Below, piece after piece: positions 11,501 to 21,821 of a stretch of 64,000 nt of DNA (position 1 is its first letter; each line of letters begins with the position of its first letter). The notes under the pieces are model-generated. The model worked only from the letters and a program-made list of their open reading frames with translations, made no database searches and was not told where the DNA came from. The DNA is taken from assembly GCF_000003815.2 (NCBI RefSeq), contig NC_049985.1:448513-512512 (forward strand), read 5' to 3'. This stretch comes from Branchiostoma floridae. Its lineage: Eukaryota; Chordata; Leptocardii; Amphioxiformes; Branchiostomatidae. Made by a program: the position numbers and the translations under genes.

Positions 11501-11830
11501 GTGGCAGAGCTTGCATGACGGGGAAGGCACTATATAAGACCTTTTATAGATGTTGTGTGTTCTTTACGCTACTGAACAAATTATTGTGTGTACGGATTCT
11601 CTTTATGTACTTTACTTATTTCTTTATTTTGATTTTCTGACTCTATCTTTCTTTGTTTCCTGGTAAATGTGACAGAGCTTACGTGACGAGAGAGGCACTA
11701 AGGCCATAGGAAAAATGTTGCCTGTTGCTATTATTCGCTACCGAACAAATTAGTGTTGGGGGCTAGGCTACGGAATCTCTTTATTTTCTACCTATTTCTT
11801 CCTTCTTCTTCTTTTTTTTTATTTTCTACT
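11501..11830 (+). repeat. two-unit tandem duplication, ~168 bp
   Basis: GTGGCAGAGCTTGCATGACG at 11501 recurs as GTGACAGAGCTTACGTGACG at 11669. Both units continue with GAGGCACTA-, CTACCGAACAAATTA- and TCTTTAT-like blocks. The second unit is followed by T-rich sequence. Confidence 0.8.
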
Positions 11831-12179
11831 AAACAATAAAGATTACTTCAGCACGCACCCCCCTCCCCCCTGGATTTTTTGTGCTAGGGTTTCTTGTCTA
11901 GGATTTCAGGGGTTTCATCTCTGAGTTTCTGTGCAGGGTTTTCCTTCCACTCACTCACTCACACTCACTCGTCCTCTTGCACGTGGTTTAATTTTACACA
12001 TTTAACAAATTTACACGGACATTCCCATACTCAGGTTTCTGCTACATGTGGAAATCACCAGGCAGGAGTTTTATCAAGCTCTTCATCCCTGCCGTACCAG
12101 TGACGTCACGGGACACGGGCCTTTCCGGTTTGCGTCATCTGCGTACGGTGTCTATTAATCATCGCCAAACTCTCTGTCT

Positions 12180-12553
12180 ATACACCTTTCTCACGCGGCG
12201 GCCATGATAGATCTAAAACGAGTTCAATGAGGCAAACAACAGACTGTCCATCATAATTAGCAGTTCAAGCAATGGAAGCCTGGCAATTAGGAAAGTTTGT
12301 TTTTTGAAAGAATGTTTTTACTTTGCATCTCTTAAGGGACTTTGGGGATCAGTCTACGTTGCTCTAAATTGCTACATATTTTTGTACATAACATTAGTTA
12401 TAATATTTATTATTTGATATTGTATTGTGAAAATGTGTGTGGTTTTATGGAAAACTAAATGGGAGCTGATTTTAGAAATAAGGTTGGTCTGTTTGCCTCA
12501 TTGACCTCGTCTTCGTTCTATCATGGCCGCCGCGTGAGAAAGGTGTAGAGATT
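12180..12553. mobile_element. foldback MITE (K), TA-flanked
   Basis: The end CACCTTTCTCACGCGGCGGC continues to GGCCATGATAGA and is inverted at 12520-12550. Both ends abut TA (TACACC...GGTGTA), suggesting a TA target as in Tc1/mariner-like elements. Arms of about 80 bp include ATGAGGCAAAC and its inverse. A second, one-ended copy is at 50456-50530, also preceded by TA. Confidence 0.8.
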
Positions 12554-12599
12554 TCAACCAGACAGGTGGCGTTTACAAGTTTTTGGGGGGGCATTTTGA

Positions 12600-12990
12600 G
12601 ACTGCAAAATGTATTGTCTCCAGGAGAGTGGACCTTGGAATCTTGGAATGAACGGACCTGTTCAAACTTTGCCATGCCATAACTCAAGAACCTCTCGCTG
12701 GATCAAAATGATATTTGGCATGTGGATATGGATTGGGAAGTCAAAGGTCAGGGTCGATTTTGGGCCCTCTGGTATGTGTCCTTGGTACTGCAGCAGAACT
12801 ATGGTCTAACAATGGTCTTGATTTTTTGGTGGCAAATACCTTATGGTGTAAGGAAGAAGTGGCTTGCTCTGGAACAACATTGGCATAACTCAGGCACAGT
12901 CACGGGACTCAGACTTTCCGGTTTGCGTCATCTGCGTGCAGTGATTATTCATCATCGCCAAGCTTTCTGTCTGTGGTTCTAAATAAGGCC
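12600..12990 (+). repeat. dispersed repeat H, copy 2
   Basis: AACTCAAGAACCTCTCGCTG, ATGATATTTGGCATGTGGAT, GTCGATTTTGGGCCCTCTGG and CTTGGTACTGCAGCAGAACT match the copies at 13.9 and 43.5 kb. Near 12905 a fragment, CTTTCCGGTTTGCGTCATCT, repeats the sequence at about 12121, just left of MITE K. This implies local duplication. Confidence 0.65.
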
Positions 12991-12999
12991 ATGTTGGTT

Positions 13000-13438
13000 T
13001 GATGTTGCTCTCAATGTAGATACATGATGTAAATGTACAGTTAACAAAAGGCAACTTGTTTGTACGTATAATGTCAAACACAGACACACTTTACAACAAA
13101 AACTCGTGAGTTCGTATACACATGTTTTCAGAAAAGGGAAGAGGCGCGTAAAGAAAAAATATATCGGGAAACATACACTAATCTCAACGCCAATCCCAAT
13201 GTGAAAGAAGAAGACTGTGAAAACAATAATGAACAATCTATTGCTTGGTATAAGAATGCAAATGTAACGAAGGCCTTAGTAAGCATTTAGTGTGAAATAT
13301 GACAGGCAAAATTCTCTCATTTCGGTTCCCTTGTCTACAGTACTTGGGGCAATTCAGTTCTTGTGATCATAAGGGCAGTGTCATAGCCTCTTATGCTAGC
13401 GAAGTTCACATAACTCTTTGTGTATTGCTCCGTTTAGA
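13000..13438. other. unassigned DNA
   Basis: No gene or repeat was recognised. Short frames on the minus strand are hydrophobic, low-complexity and unsupported. Confidence 0.4.
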
Positions 13439-13705
13439 CTCATATTAAGTACACAATACCATGTCTACTTTTGAGATCAGCTTGTTGAAACGGCACTTGT
13501 AGTTTTAATGTTGCTGTTAACTCAGCACTCGGTAACGCACATATATAAGTTATGAATAAAAAGATGTATGTCCCATATTAAGTACAGAATACCATGTCTA
13601 TTTTTGGATCAGATTGTTGAAAATGTACTTGTAGCTTTCGTGTTGCTGTTTGCTCTGCTCTTGGTCACACACGTATAGAAGTTATGAATAAAAAGATTTA
13701 TGTCC
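13439..13705 (+). repeat. two-unit tandem duplication, 132 bp
   Basis: CATATTAAGTACACAATACC at 13441 recurs as CATATTAAGTACAGAATACC at 13573. Each unit ends with AGTTATGAATAAAAAGAT. Divergence is about 15 percent by eye. Confidence 0.85.
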
Positions 13706-13879
13706 TTCCCCTTCACTTTAATTTGTTCATAGAGCCACCAATTATATCTGTACCTTTTGACATACTTCCTGGTCGAGGTGCTTTGTAACGTCACCTCCGT
13801 AGGGATGATTATATTTGACTCCACCATACTTAAGGTAGAGGTATAATAGAGGTGAAATAGAGGTATAGTTTTCAGTGTG

Positions 13880-14060
13880 TTTGTCTGTGTGTCACCATAG
13901 CTCTAGAACCTCTAGATGGATTGTAATGATATTTAGTACGTGGGTAGGGGTTGGAAAGACGAAGGTCAAGATCGATTTTGATCCCCCTGGTGTGTGACCT
14001 TGGTACTGCAGCAGAACTTTTACCTGGACATGCTATGGTCTTGTTTTTCCAGGTGTTTCT
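13880..14060 (+). repeat. dispersed repeat H, copy 3
   Basis: It matches copy 2 over CATAGCTCTAGAACCTCTAG, AATGATATTTAGTACGTGGG, AAGATCGATTTTGATCCCCC and CTTGGTACTGCAGCAGAACT. Confidence 0.65.
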
Positions 14061-14912
14061 TCTTGTCCATCCTCTCCTTCTGTCAGATCTTCAAATCGAC
14101 TTGTCTCCGTCAATTTGGGGGGCTAAATGATCCGTCATTTGGGGGCTAAATAACCTGCAAATAAACCAATACCCCAAGAATTTATGTTTCATTCTGTTAC
14201 CATATCTGCCATTGAAATATTATATGGTATTGGTCCATCATTTTATACTCATGTATTTTTCTCATTTGGCAGCATTATGGCACCCAGTGGAATCGTGAGA
14301 GTTGATGTTACCAGTCTTCTAAGTACAGATGTACTTATAGCTGCTTCTTTGACTATGAAATATGAAATGTCAAGTTGGAAAATATATAAAGGGTCGTTTC
14401 AGTACCAAGGACAGGCCCTGGCCATCTTGGCGTACATCGCAAGACTCCAGACACACATGTCACATAAAAAAACTGTTTCCCTGTTGGCTCAAGGCCTTCG
14501 TTAGACCGTACGTGCTTTGAAGATCGTCTTCAAGAGAGAAAGTTGTAAGAAAATGCCGTCAGTTTGGAAATGAGACACTTAAAGCACTTTCTGTACAGGA
14601 AACCTTGTGAACCTGAGATCAAACAAGAAGCGGGAGGAAAGCGGGTAAATATCAAAAGAATTCCCTGGACGCTGGCAACAAGCCAAAAATAATTACCCGT
14701 GTCCTACCCATCTGCTTTTGCTTGATGTAATAGCATGGGGAATGCCTGAAGGTGCTGTGGTAGCGGATTCAAATGGTGCTGACATTTTAGATCGGTCTCT
14801 GCGCTTCAATTAACGCACGTTTCAAGTTGCTGAGGTGTACAGCTTTGATGTCGAAGCCGTTCACATTTATCTAAATAAGATTACGAAGCTAGACCTGCAG
14901 AACAAGCATAAG
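14061..14912. other. unassigned DNA
   Basis: No gene was recognised. A 106-codon frame at 14184-14504 has no familiar motif. Bases ~14265-14320 (GGCACCCAGTGGAATCGTGA and following) resemble 24280-24320 near the GPCR intron, so part is a dispersed repeat. Confidence 0.4.
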
Positions 14913-15073
14913 TGTCGTGTCGGGCGTGGCGTAACTGGTAAAGCGTTCGGCTCGGAATCTATAGGTCCTGAGTTCGATACCCGCCGTGCCCACGACGTTG
15001 TGCCCTTAGGAAAGACACTTTACACGACTTTCCTTACTTGTCCCATGTGTGAAAATGGGTACCTGACTTCGGT
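14913..15073 (+). mobile_element. tRNA-derived SINE
   Basis: Pol III promoter boxes are visible: A box TGGCGTAACTGG at 14927-14938 and B box GAGTTCGATACC at 14970-14981. They are followed by a CCCTTAGGAAAGACACTTTA-type conserved SINE body. A weak 6-bp flank match, CATAAG (14907-14912 and 15074-15079), may be the target duplication. It is not a functional tRNA because the acceptor pairing and cloverleaf are lost. Confidence 0.8.
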
Positions 15074-15154
15074 CATAAGAAAATACTACTTTTCCCCAAA
15101 ATTCCAGTAAGCCACTAAATTCGTGAACGCCTGATGATATATAATATGTTCATT

Positions 15155-15275
15155 TACTAATCGGTCCAAGATCCGGTCCACTAATTTTTTTCAGGTCCGT
15201 TTTTTTCTGGACCGGTCCAACAAGACAAACCGTTTTTACCGGTACACCGTACTGGTACCGGTCCAACAAGAAAAT
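15155..15275 (+). repeat. degenerate GGTCC-rich minisatellite
   Basis: The motif (AC)CGGTCCA(ACAAG) is repeated five or so times with T-rich spacers (TTTTTTTCAGGTCC, TTTTTTCTGGACCGG). Several units are palindromic (GGACCGGTCC). Its function is unknown. Confidence 0.6.
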
Positions 15276-15507
15276 TTAAAAAAACACCCCTAGCAGAGGC
15301 ACACGTGCCTGAAAGTTTACCAGGATGCCCTGATTGCCCTCTCGTGGAGGCACATAAAAACTAGAAACATAAAAACTAATCCAAAATCGATCCCTCACAT
15401 CTGCCGCTGTCCAGTCGTCACCCATCGGACCTGACCTCTGATGACCCCGACATAATCCCGCCAAATGGGCACAAGTGATTTTAATTCTCCCTGGTTGCGG
15501 GCTTGGT

Positions 15508-15922
15508 TAGCCTGGGTACCATCCGGAAAGCTGTTCGTTCCGCCGTTGATTATATACTATATACATTTGCTTCTAGCTCTGACAATCATTATACACTACA
15601 TTGTATATATATATATCGCTTATCTGCCGTTCCGTCTGGTATCCCGGACCAGGTTAAAGTCTGGAATCGTCCGAATTTGGACGAGGGCACTGATTGGTCC
15701 CTGCACATGAGCGAATTAAGGAATGGGTTCAAGCGATCGTTCAAACAGGCGTTCCAACATCGGACAATCCCTTCGTCCACTTGTGGTAGGGCCTGTTGTC
15801 ATCAACTTCGTAATTCGCTCATTAACTGAACTTACCACCAAAAGGTTTGAATGTGCAGGTCTCCATCCGGATAGCAGAAGCAGAAATACGAGCGAACTAC
15901 TATCCGGATGGTACCCAGACTA
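15508..15922. mobile_element. MITE family B, copy 2 (~414 bp)
   Basis: The left end TAGCCTGGGTACCATCCGGA is inverted at the right end as TCCGGATGGTACCCAGACTA. The flanks GGCTTGGTT and GGCTTGGCG match at 7 of 9, consistent with the 9-bp duplication of copy 1. The longer interior is unlike copy 1, carries only short frames and has no recognised domain. It could be a remnant of a larger parent element. Confidence 0.85.
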
Positions 15923-16120
15923 GGCTTGGCGGGAACTCAGTCATAAATTATTTACACTGGAAAAGCAATCATTCCCCACTATTACACCGACTTAAGCTCA
16001 TTAGCTTCTATGCTAGACGTACTATCTGTTCCAAAGGTTATGTGTTCAGGAGTAGTTTCAGATACTGCTGCCAGACAGTGGCGTGCGGTTTTTGTTGATG
16101 TTTTGAATTCATCCCATTAG

Positions 16121-16338
16121 TAACGCTAGTTCACCTTCCTCCGTAAGGTAAACTATATCCGTTGCTTTCAGATACGGGTATTTAGGGATATGAAGTCGAC
16201 GGACGGTAGTTTCAAACTACAATTTTATGAACATATTACAACTTGAAACCACTGTCTGTCCAGTTGATAACCCTTAATACCGTGTAGGTAAACACAACGA
16301 ATATAGGTTACCCTGCGGATAAAGGTGAACTAGCGTTA
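16121..16338. mobile_element. MITE family C, copy 1
   Basis: Terminal inverted repeats are TAACGCTAGTTCACCTT...CTATATCCGTTG at the left and AACGAATATAGGTTACC...GGTGAACTAGCGTTA at the right. The flanks CCCATTAG and CCTATTCA may be a decayed 8-bp duplication (5 of 8). The middle has a second inverted pair around GAAGTCGACGGACGG / CTGTCTGTCC. Related copies are at 17192, 19014, 60091 and 60757. Confidence 0.85.
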
Positions 16339-16617
16339 CCTATTCAAGCGTAGCTTTTAGAAAAACCCTTCTTTGGGATGCCACATACTCACAGTCCTTG
16401 CATAATAACTTACACATTCCATTAGAAGATAAGAGACTTACTGCTGGGACTTTGTCTGCGAATTTTTCTGCTTAACTCTTATAATCTGACGGTTGATGAT
16501 TTTGTATCACGGAAGCTGGTCATGGCGTGTTTCACGGTGTGGCGTGTTTAAGTTAAAAAATACAACTGGTTACAGTTACAGAATTTCAACCTTTTTATTC
16601 CAGCTAGATGAACGTTT

Positions 16618-16765
16618 ATTACCTTCACCAAGAACGTTATGTTTTGGGTAGCGTTTGTATGTATGTATATGTGTGTATCTATGTTTGTATGTCGAAGACC
16701 AGCATAACTCGAGAACGCCTTGGTGGCCGTGGATTGTATTGATATTTCTATTATTTCTAAGTTAT
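16618..16765 (+). repeat. dispersed repeat H, copy 4 (5' part)
   Basis: CCTTCACCAAGAACGTTATG, a TGTATGTATG-rich stretch and CATAACTCGAGAACGCCTTG match the start of the H family. The 3' half is lost. Confidence 0.55.
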
Positions 16766-16989
16766 TGGGGGACACTTGAAGGTGCGTATGTTATGCCCTC
16801 TCTTTTACATTGTGAAAACGTCAAATGTATCAATGAAACAATTGATGTATGATTATCATATCGATCATCATATCGTAAGAAAAGCAGATTGATAATATAC
16901 AGACACTACAAGGCACGCAGAAAAGACGAAGCAAGCTCTTGATACAGTCACAGTCATTTTTACTCTGCTGTGTTTGAAAACTGTTTGTA

Positions 16990-17056
16990 CAAGTCAAGTG
17001 TGTACACGTAATCTACATGTGTGTACACGTAATCTAAAAGTGTGTACACGTAAAAA
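16990..17056 (+). repeat. 22-bp repeat, three units
   Basis: GTGTGTACACGTAATCTACAT, GTGTGTACACGTAATCTAAAA and GTGTGTACACGTAAAAAT stand head to tail. Confidence 0.85.
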
Positions 17057-17191
17057 TACATCATCATCTGTACACAGCGTGCCTTCAGCACGGTTAATCA
17101 ACACCATACAATTCTGATCCGTTTAAACATACAAGTGTCCGTATACAGTCATCAATTTGACGTTTGTCACTTATCTCATAGTAGATATAAA

Positions 17192-17392
17192 GTTACGTCA
17201 CCTTTATCCAAGGGGTAACCTATATCCGTTGTATTAAAAACTAGGGTATTTTGGAATCGTTCAGTCGAAAGGAGGTACTTTCACATTGCAATATTTTGAA
17301 AATAGTTCAATTTGAAATCCACGTCCGTTAATCTGAAATCCCTAGATACAACGAATTTAGGTTACCCCACAGATAAAGGTGAACAAGCGCTA
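17192..17392. mobile_element. MITE family C, copy 2
   Basis: CACCTTTATCCAAGGGGTAA and CCTATATCCGTTG are inverted at the right as CAACGAATTTAGGTTACC and GATAAAGGTGAACAAGCGC. The outermost bases are decayed and no target duplication is certain. Confidence 0.8.
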
Positions 17393-17501
17393 CATGTTTG
17401 CATCGACAAGGGTGGAGACTGTAGCAAACAGTCATTAACTGCATTCAAACTCAACAAATGCATCCTCGTTTGCTAATCCTCGTCCATGACCCATACAATT
17501 T

Positions 17502-17655
17502 TATTCTCCAAGCAGACCCTACGGTGCGATTAAGATTGTATCAAAGCTGACCAAGGAGTATAGCCAACCAAAGGGAGTCAAACAGGCACCGGAGTCGGCT
17601 ATACTCCTTGGCCAGCTTTGATACTATATTAAGGCACCGTTAGGTCTGGAGACTT
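17502..17655. mobile_element. MITE family A, copy 2
   Basis: TATTCTCCAAGCAGACCCTA is inverted at the right as a damaged TTAGGTCTGGAGACTT, missing part of the GCTTGG block. The flanks ATACAATTT (17493-17501) and ATACAATAT (17656-17664) agree at 8 of 9, the 9-bp duplication of the family. The inner GGAGTATAGCC...GGCTATACTCC pair is conserved. Confidence 0.88.
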
Positions 17656-17712
17656 ATACAATATACCAAAGGGAGACTCTGCTGACTGTTGAGGTTTCAA
17701 TTTTTTCTAGGA

Positions 17713-17880
17713 GTGGCCTCTAACTGGCTTCAGCCAATCGGGTTCACCTAAAAGGACATTTAGGCTATTCTTTGATTGGCTGGTTAGACTTAGAAGCCAC
17801 GTCAACAAAAGCTTCCGCATAAGCCTGGTTTAGCAAAGCCTTATATAGACCTTGGCCGAGGCTTTTTATAAAGAGAATGA
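17713..17880 (+). repeat. foldback-bearing repeat P, copy 1
   Basis: Arms GTGGCCTCTAACTGGCTTCA...CACCTAAA and TTTAGGCTATTC...GTTAGACTTAGAAGCCAC face each other, each with a CCAAT box (AGCCAATC and GATTGGCT). They are followed by CCTTATATAGACCTTGGCCG and AGAGAATGAATTAATG, which align with 21694-21760. It is probably a short retroposon whose 3' end is at the right, and the class is uncertain. Confidence 0.6.
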
Positions 17881-18552
17881 ATTAATGAAGTCTCCGAATT
17901 ATTCGTTCATAAGTACTGTAGCCTTCCTCCGGTGCTAATAGCCAATCCCATTGGGCACGTGACCTTGTGGACAAGTGACGCAAGCAATAGATCAAAGGTT
18001 ATGGAACATTCGAACCTGATGAAGACTTTAGTACGGACAGCGCAAATTTTCTTGAGACTTCTTTGTTGTGTTGGAACATAGTTTAGCTGCTTACTATCAT
18101 ATGTTAACAAAGCAACAATAGTTTTAGTATATTATACGTCTGGTAAGTGCCAATGATCATGCATTAACACTTCCGTTACAACAAATCACGGGCTCCCGTT
18201 ACCAGCTCTGACGAGGAGCACCTACTGTTGTAGGTCGAAATAAAACATTTCCACAAGTTACACATTTTGGCACAAATTCATCTAAGCACGGAAAGTACCG
18301 TGCGCGTCTTTCAAAAACATCCATATGTAAATATGCCTCCGGCCCTGAGGCGTGGCCAAAAATGGTTACAAAATCGATCTACTCAAGAGAATTGAATTAC
18401 GGACCAGAGAAAATCTCGTCTTCTGGCATTTGGAACCTTCCAACCGTCACCTTCCCATCGCCCTATGTACACATCGTGCGGGTCAAAGTTCATGAAGGAA
18501 GACCATTCGTCCTCTCCCCGAGGTATTTACAAAATGCCGCTGAACTGGCCGC
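17881..18552. other. unassigned DNA
   Basis: No gene or repeat was recognised. It is moderately AT-rich, and its short frames are unsupported. Confidence 0.4.
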
Positions 18553-18846
18553 TCTAAAGAGTCTCGTACGACTACCCTGGGAAACCTGCTCGAGAAGCTT
18601 CGCAAATAAGAGTTACCGATCCCCTGCCTAACGCGCGCCCTCCCGCCTCTATGCACCCGCCCCACTACCAGCTGGCCCCACTTACGCCGGTCCCCAACAT
18701 CGCTCGCTTGAGCTCGTGTTAGTAGGGGCCAGCTGGTTCGAGGGCCGGCGGGTGTTAGGCGGCGGGTGTCCCGTGCGTGTGTGTTGTAGGGATCGGTAAA
18801 CTTTGCGTGCCTCGTTAGGAGTCTGCGTTTTCCCAGGGTACATTAG
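18553..18846. mobile_element. GC-rich foldback element (L)
   Basis: The outer pairs are CTACCCTGGGAAACC with its inverse TTTTCCCAGGGTA, and AGTTACCGATCCC with GGGATCGGTAAACT. The inner pair is CCAGCTGGCCCC with GGGGCCAGCTGG. The centre is much richer in GC than the flanks. No clear target duplication was found. Confidence 0.7.
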
Positions 18847-19013
18847 ACAGATGCCCGACGAGAATGACGGACAGCATAAATCAAATCAACGTATCATGTA
18901 ACATGATGTAACATGATGCAATATCTATCTAATATGATACAACGTGTCTCGCGATCGGTGAGGATAAATTACATACAGGAGTTTGGCTGGCACAATGGCT
19001 GTAAACAGATCTA

Positions 19014-19530
19014 GTGACGCTAGTTCACATATCTCCGTGGGGTAACCTATATCCCATGTTTTAAAAACAGGTATGAAGTCGACGGACTGTGAGTTCAAAT
19101 TGCAATATTTTGATAATAAAGTTTGTATAGAAATTTAAACACCGGTGCAATGGCCTAGTGGGTAGAGTGTTCGCCTTGCATTCGGTAGGTCGTGAGTTCA
19201 AACCCCGGCCGAGTCATACCAAAGACTTTAAAAATGGTACATGCTGCTTTCTCTGCTCAGCACTCAGCATTCGTGAAAGAGTATGGAAGTTGAACACACA
19301 CCACTACCAGTGGACTAGCCCCCTGCTGTAGTGATTACGTTGTGTGGCCCAAGGGCTACTGAAACGGAGATGGGCGCCGCCCAATGCGCCATCAGGCGCG
19401 GGAAGGAACTTTGACTTGATTGCAATTTAAATCAGCGTCCGTCAACTTGAAATTTCTAAATACCTTTAAAGTATGCGTTATAAAAACAACGGTTATAGGT
19501 TATCCCACGGATAAAGGTGAACCAGTGTTA
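19014..19530. mobile_element. MITE family C, copy 3, split by a SINE
   Basis: The left part carries TGACGCTAGTTCAC...GGGGTAACCTATATCC. The right part carries CAACGGTTATAGGTTATCCC and GATAAAGGTGAACCAGTGTTA. The two parts join once the SINE at 19140-19423 is removed. The family-specific middle (GAAGTCGACGGACTG and CAGCGTCCGTCAACTTGAAA) is retained. Confidence 0.85.
19140..19423 (+). mobile_element. tRNA-derived SINE inside MITE C3, 8-bp TSD
   Basis: A box TGGCCTAGTGGG is at 19151-19162 and B box GAGTTCAAACCCC at 19194-19206, with correct pol III spacing. They are followed by a ~220-bp unrelated body ending GGAAGGAACTTTGACTTGAT. The perfect flanking duplication AATTTAAA (19132-19139 and 19424-19431) proves insertion into the older MITE. 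This SINE differs from the family at 27.6 and 56.6 kb. Confidence 0.9.
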
Positions 19531-20485
19531 TTTCGACACTATAACCGTGTGTTTTGTGTAAAACATCGACACAGTTTTTTTTTTACCTGGAATCCAAGTA
19601 TTCACTACGGTTTGTAGACACTATAGATAAATCTCAATTACAAATTTGTTCTAGAAGGTGAAGTCTACGACCACGATCGTACATGTAGCTGTTAAGTCAA
19701 AATCCCTATTTCTTCTTTCATTCTAATATACATTACTCTATGTTAAGATCCATGGCACGATTGAATCTAATTGTCCCCAATACATCATATAACACGAGCA
19801 CTGGCATCGTGTGAGCTCAGTCAACAAAGTAAATCTAGTCTTTACAATGAGAAACAGCACATAACATGTGATAACTTACTCATCAGCTAGATTCGATGGT
19901 GCTTGTATGTACATAACCTTAGTTTTACTCATCGAAATTCATGGCACAACGTAATGAAATTGAACACATCACAACAGTTTCCATCGTATTACTACATTTT
20001 AGGGAGTTCGCTAAATACCCCTTTCCACAATAGGAAAGCGCCCTCGCCGCGCTCTCTCTGCGACCTAAGATTTTACATATCGCTCAACGAATTGTATAGA
20101 AAAGAATCGAATCTTTTTACACTTTCTGTGTTTTGTTGTCTTCTCAGTCACACTTTTACGTTTTGTATGATATACCCAGTGCGAAAGTGAAGGTTGCTCA
20201 TGTTCCATTCAGTGAGAGCGCAGTGAGAGCGCAGCGTGATCGCCGTCTAGTGGAAAGGAGGCCTAAGTAATGTGAAATATTGCATGCCCCTGTGGTGCCT
20301 AGACACCTGTGGTAGCTTTCTAAACGTTGATACGTATTCGGTATCACGCCAAGGAAAGTTTTGTGGTTACGTGTCTGCTTTAATGTCCATTTCTGCTTGA
20401 TAAATCTAAATCTAAGATATAGCTACCATGTAAAATCTACTCAAAATGCACTGTGTACTAACTACAGAGTTCTCGGTGATGCTAA
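19531..20485. other. unassigned DNA
   Basis: No gene was recognised. The sequence is AT-rich. A GTGAGAGCGCAGTGAGAGCG short direct repeat (10 bp, two units) occurs near 20210. Confidence 0.4.
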
Positions 20486-20498
20486 TGATAATGTACAT

Positions 20499-20499
<1 letters not shown>

Positions 20500-20535
<36 letters not shown>
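20500..20535. repeat. (AT)n microsatellite
   Basis: About 17 AT dinucleotides in an uninterrupted run. Confidence 0.97.
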
Positions 20536-20537
<2 letters not shown>

Positions 20538-20539
20538 TA

Positions 20540-21180
20540 ATTTTAACAAGTCAAATTTTAATACAACAAAGTTTGTTTTTCGTAAAGTTAAAACTTTTTA
20601 AAGTGAATAGTTTCCTTTATATCTTAACGAAAAACTATTCAAATCTGATGTTGGCTATTCTGGATACACGAAATATAATATTTCAGAAGAATATTTGTAC
20701 AGAAGTTTCAAAAGTAACATTTTTTAACTTATAGATTAATAGACCAAACTGATCTAGATTGGCTCACTTTGTAGTTACGAAACTCGGAATGGAAGTCAGT
20801 TGTCAATAGTTATAAATAGTCCATGTTTACAACTTCGGTCGTATAATTCAGCATATCCCGGTGTGCTCTTTGTCATTTTTAATTTCCACAAATATTTATC
20901 ATCACACTATGGCAGATTCAGAACCGTACGTTACCGGCACTGGCCTAACCGACTTGTGTCGAACAAACCGATGCCCGAGTCATGTCACAAACTAAAACAT
21001 TTGCAACATCATCTTGTTACAATTGTTACAGCAAGTGACAAAGAAATTGCCACTTACAACACTGCTCTCAAGGTTTACAAATGTTAAACCATTTAACGTT
21101 ATGGCTTATTCACATGTCCTTACATCGGTGAAGGACACTCATCGTTCCTTATTTACACGTGTATCATTGAACCGCCATTC
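20540..21180. other. unassigned DNA
   Basis: No gene or clear repeat was seen. The sequence is AT-rich. Confidence 0.4.
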
Positions 21181-21182
21181 TG

Positions 21183-21453
21183 CTACACAGAGCCATCCAG
21201 CGGCGCCAGCAAACAGCCTCTTGTCTGTACTCTGCTATCTCAACCGTCATCATCAGTTCCTGTGGGCGTCGCCACAAACCAGTTGTCAGCCAATCAGAGA
21301 ATATGCCTTTCAGTTTTCAAAAGTGATCTCGCATATATAAGGGTAAGCTCATTAATGTTTATAAGCAGGGCGGTCAGGAACTGATGGTGACGGTTAAGAT
21401 AGCAGAGTACAGACAAGAGGTGGTTTGCAGGCACCGTTGGATGGCTCTGCGTA
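21183..21453. repeat. inverted repeat, 78-bp arms
   Basis: The left arm 21183-21260 (TCTTGTCTGTACTCTGCTAT and flanks) is matched in reverse by 21376-21453 with about ten mismatches. The ~115-bp loop holds AGCCAATCAGAGAAT, related to the arms of repeat P. It is probably a MITE or an inverted duplication. Confidence 0.85.
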
Positions 21454-21552
21454 GGATAATGTAAACCGTTCTCCTTTCCAGAGAGCACCGTCCGTGGCCT
21501 GTGCAATATGCCTTTAGGAGGCTCTGCTAAATCGGGAGGATATTTTCATTTT

Positions 21553-21811
21553 TGTGGGCGTGGTTTCTAAGCAGCTATCAGCCAATCAGAGAATCACCTA
21601 AATGCTTTATTTGGGTAAAGCCGATTCGCTCATTGGTTGACGGCTGATTAGAGGAAACGCCCACAGAAGTGGAAACCTAAGCTAGGTTTATCAGGGCCTC
21701 CCTAAGGTATATTGTCTAAGCCATGGACAAGGCTCTGTGTAAGAGAATGCAATAAAGACATGGCCCGTCGAGGCATGAATGTACAATAAAGGCCCTTCCT
21801 TCATTCAATAA
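21553..21811 (+). repeat. foldback-bearing repeat P, copy 2, with retroposon tail
   Basis: The arms TGTGGGCGTGGTTTCTAAGC and its inverse GAGGAAACGCCCACA enclose two CCAAT boxes. They are followed by AAGCCATGGACAAGGCTC..AGAGAATGCAATAAAGAC, which aligns with the copy at 17.8 kb. A second tail, ATGTACAATAAAGGCCCTTC, then ends in TCATTC and resembles the LINE tails at 26740 and 30600. It lies 11 bp from the GPCR stop codon, so the gene's 3' UTR probably reads through it antisense. Confidence 0.65.
21606..21611 (-). promoter_or_regulatory. candidate polyadenylation signal of GPCR gene
   Basis: The minus strand reads AATAAA about 210 bp after the GPCR stop codon. It falls inside repeat P and is unsupported by other evidence. 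Confidence 0.25.
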
Positions 21812-21821
21812 ATCCTTGTCT

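Noticed and set aside
11520-11560. TATA box of an unannotated gene
   Set aside because: The TATA-like string lies in a duplicated repeat with no coding exon downstream. It was kept only as part of the CRE observation.
14927-14985. Possible functional tRNA gene
   Set aside because: A and B boxes are present, but cloverleaf pairing is not supported and a SINE body follows.
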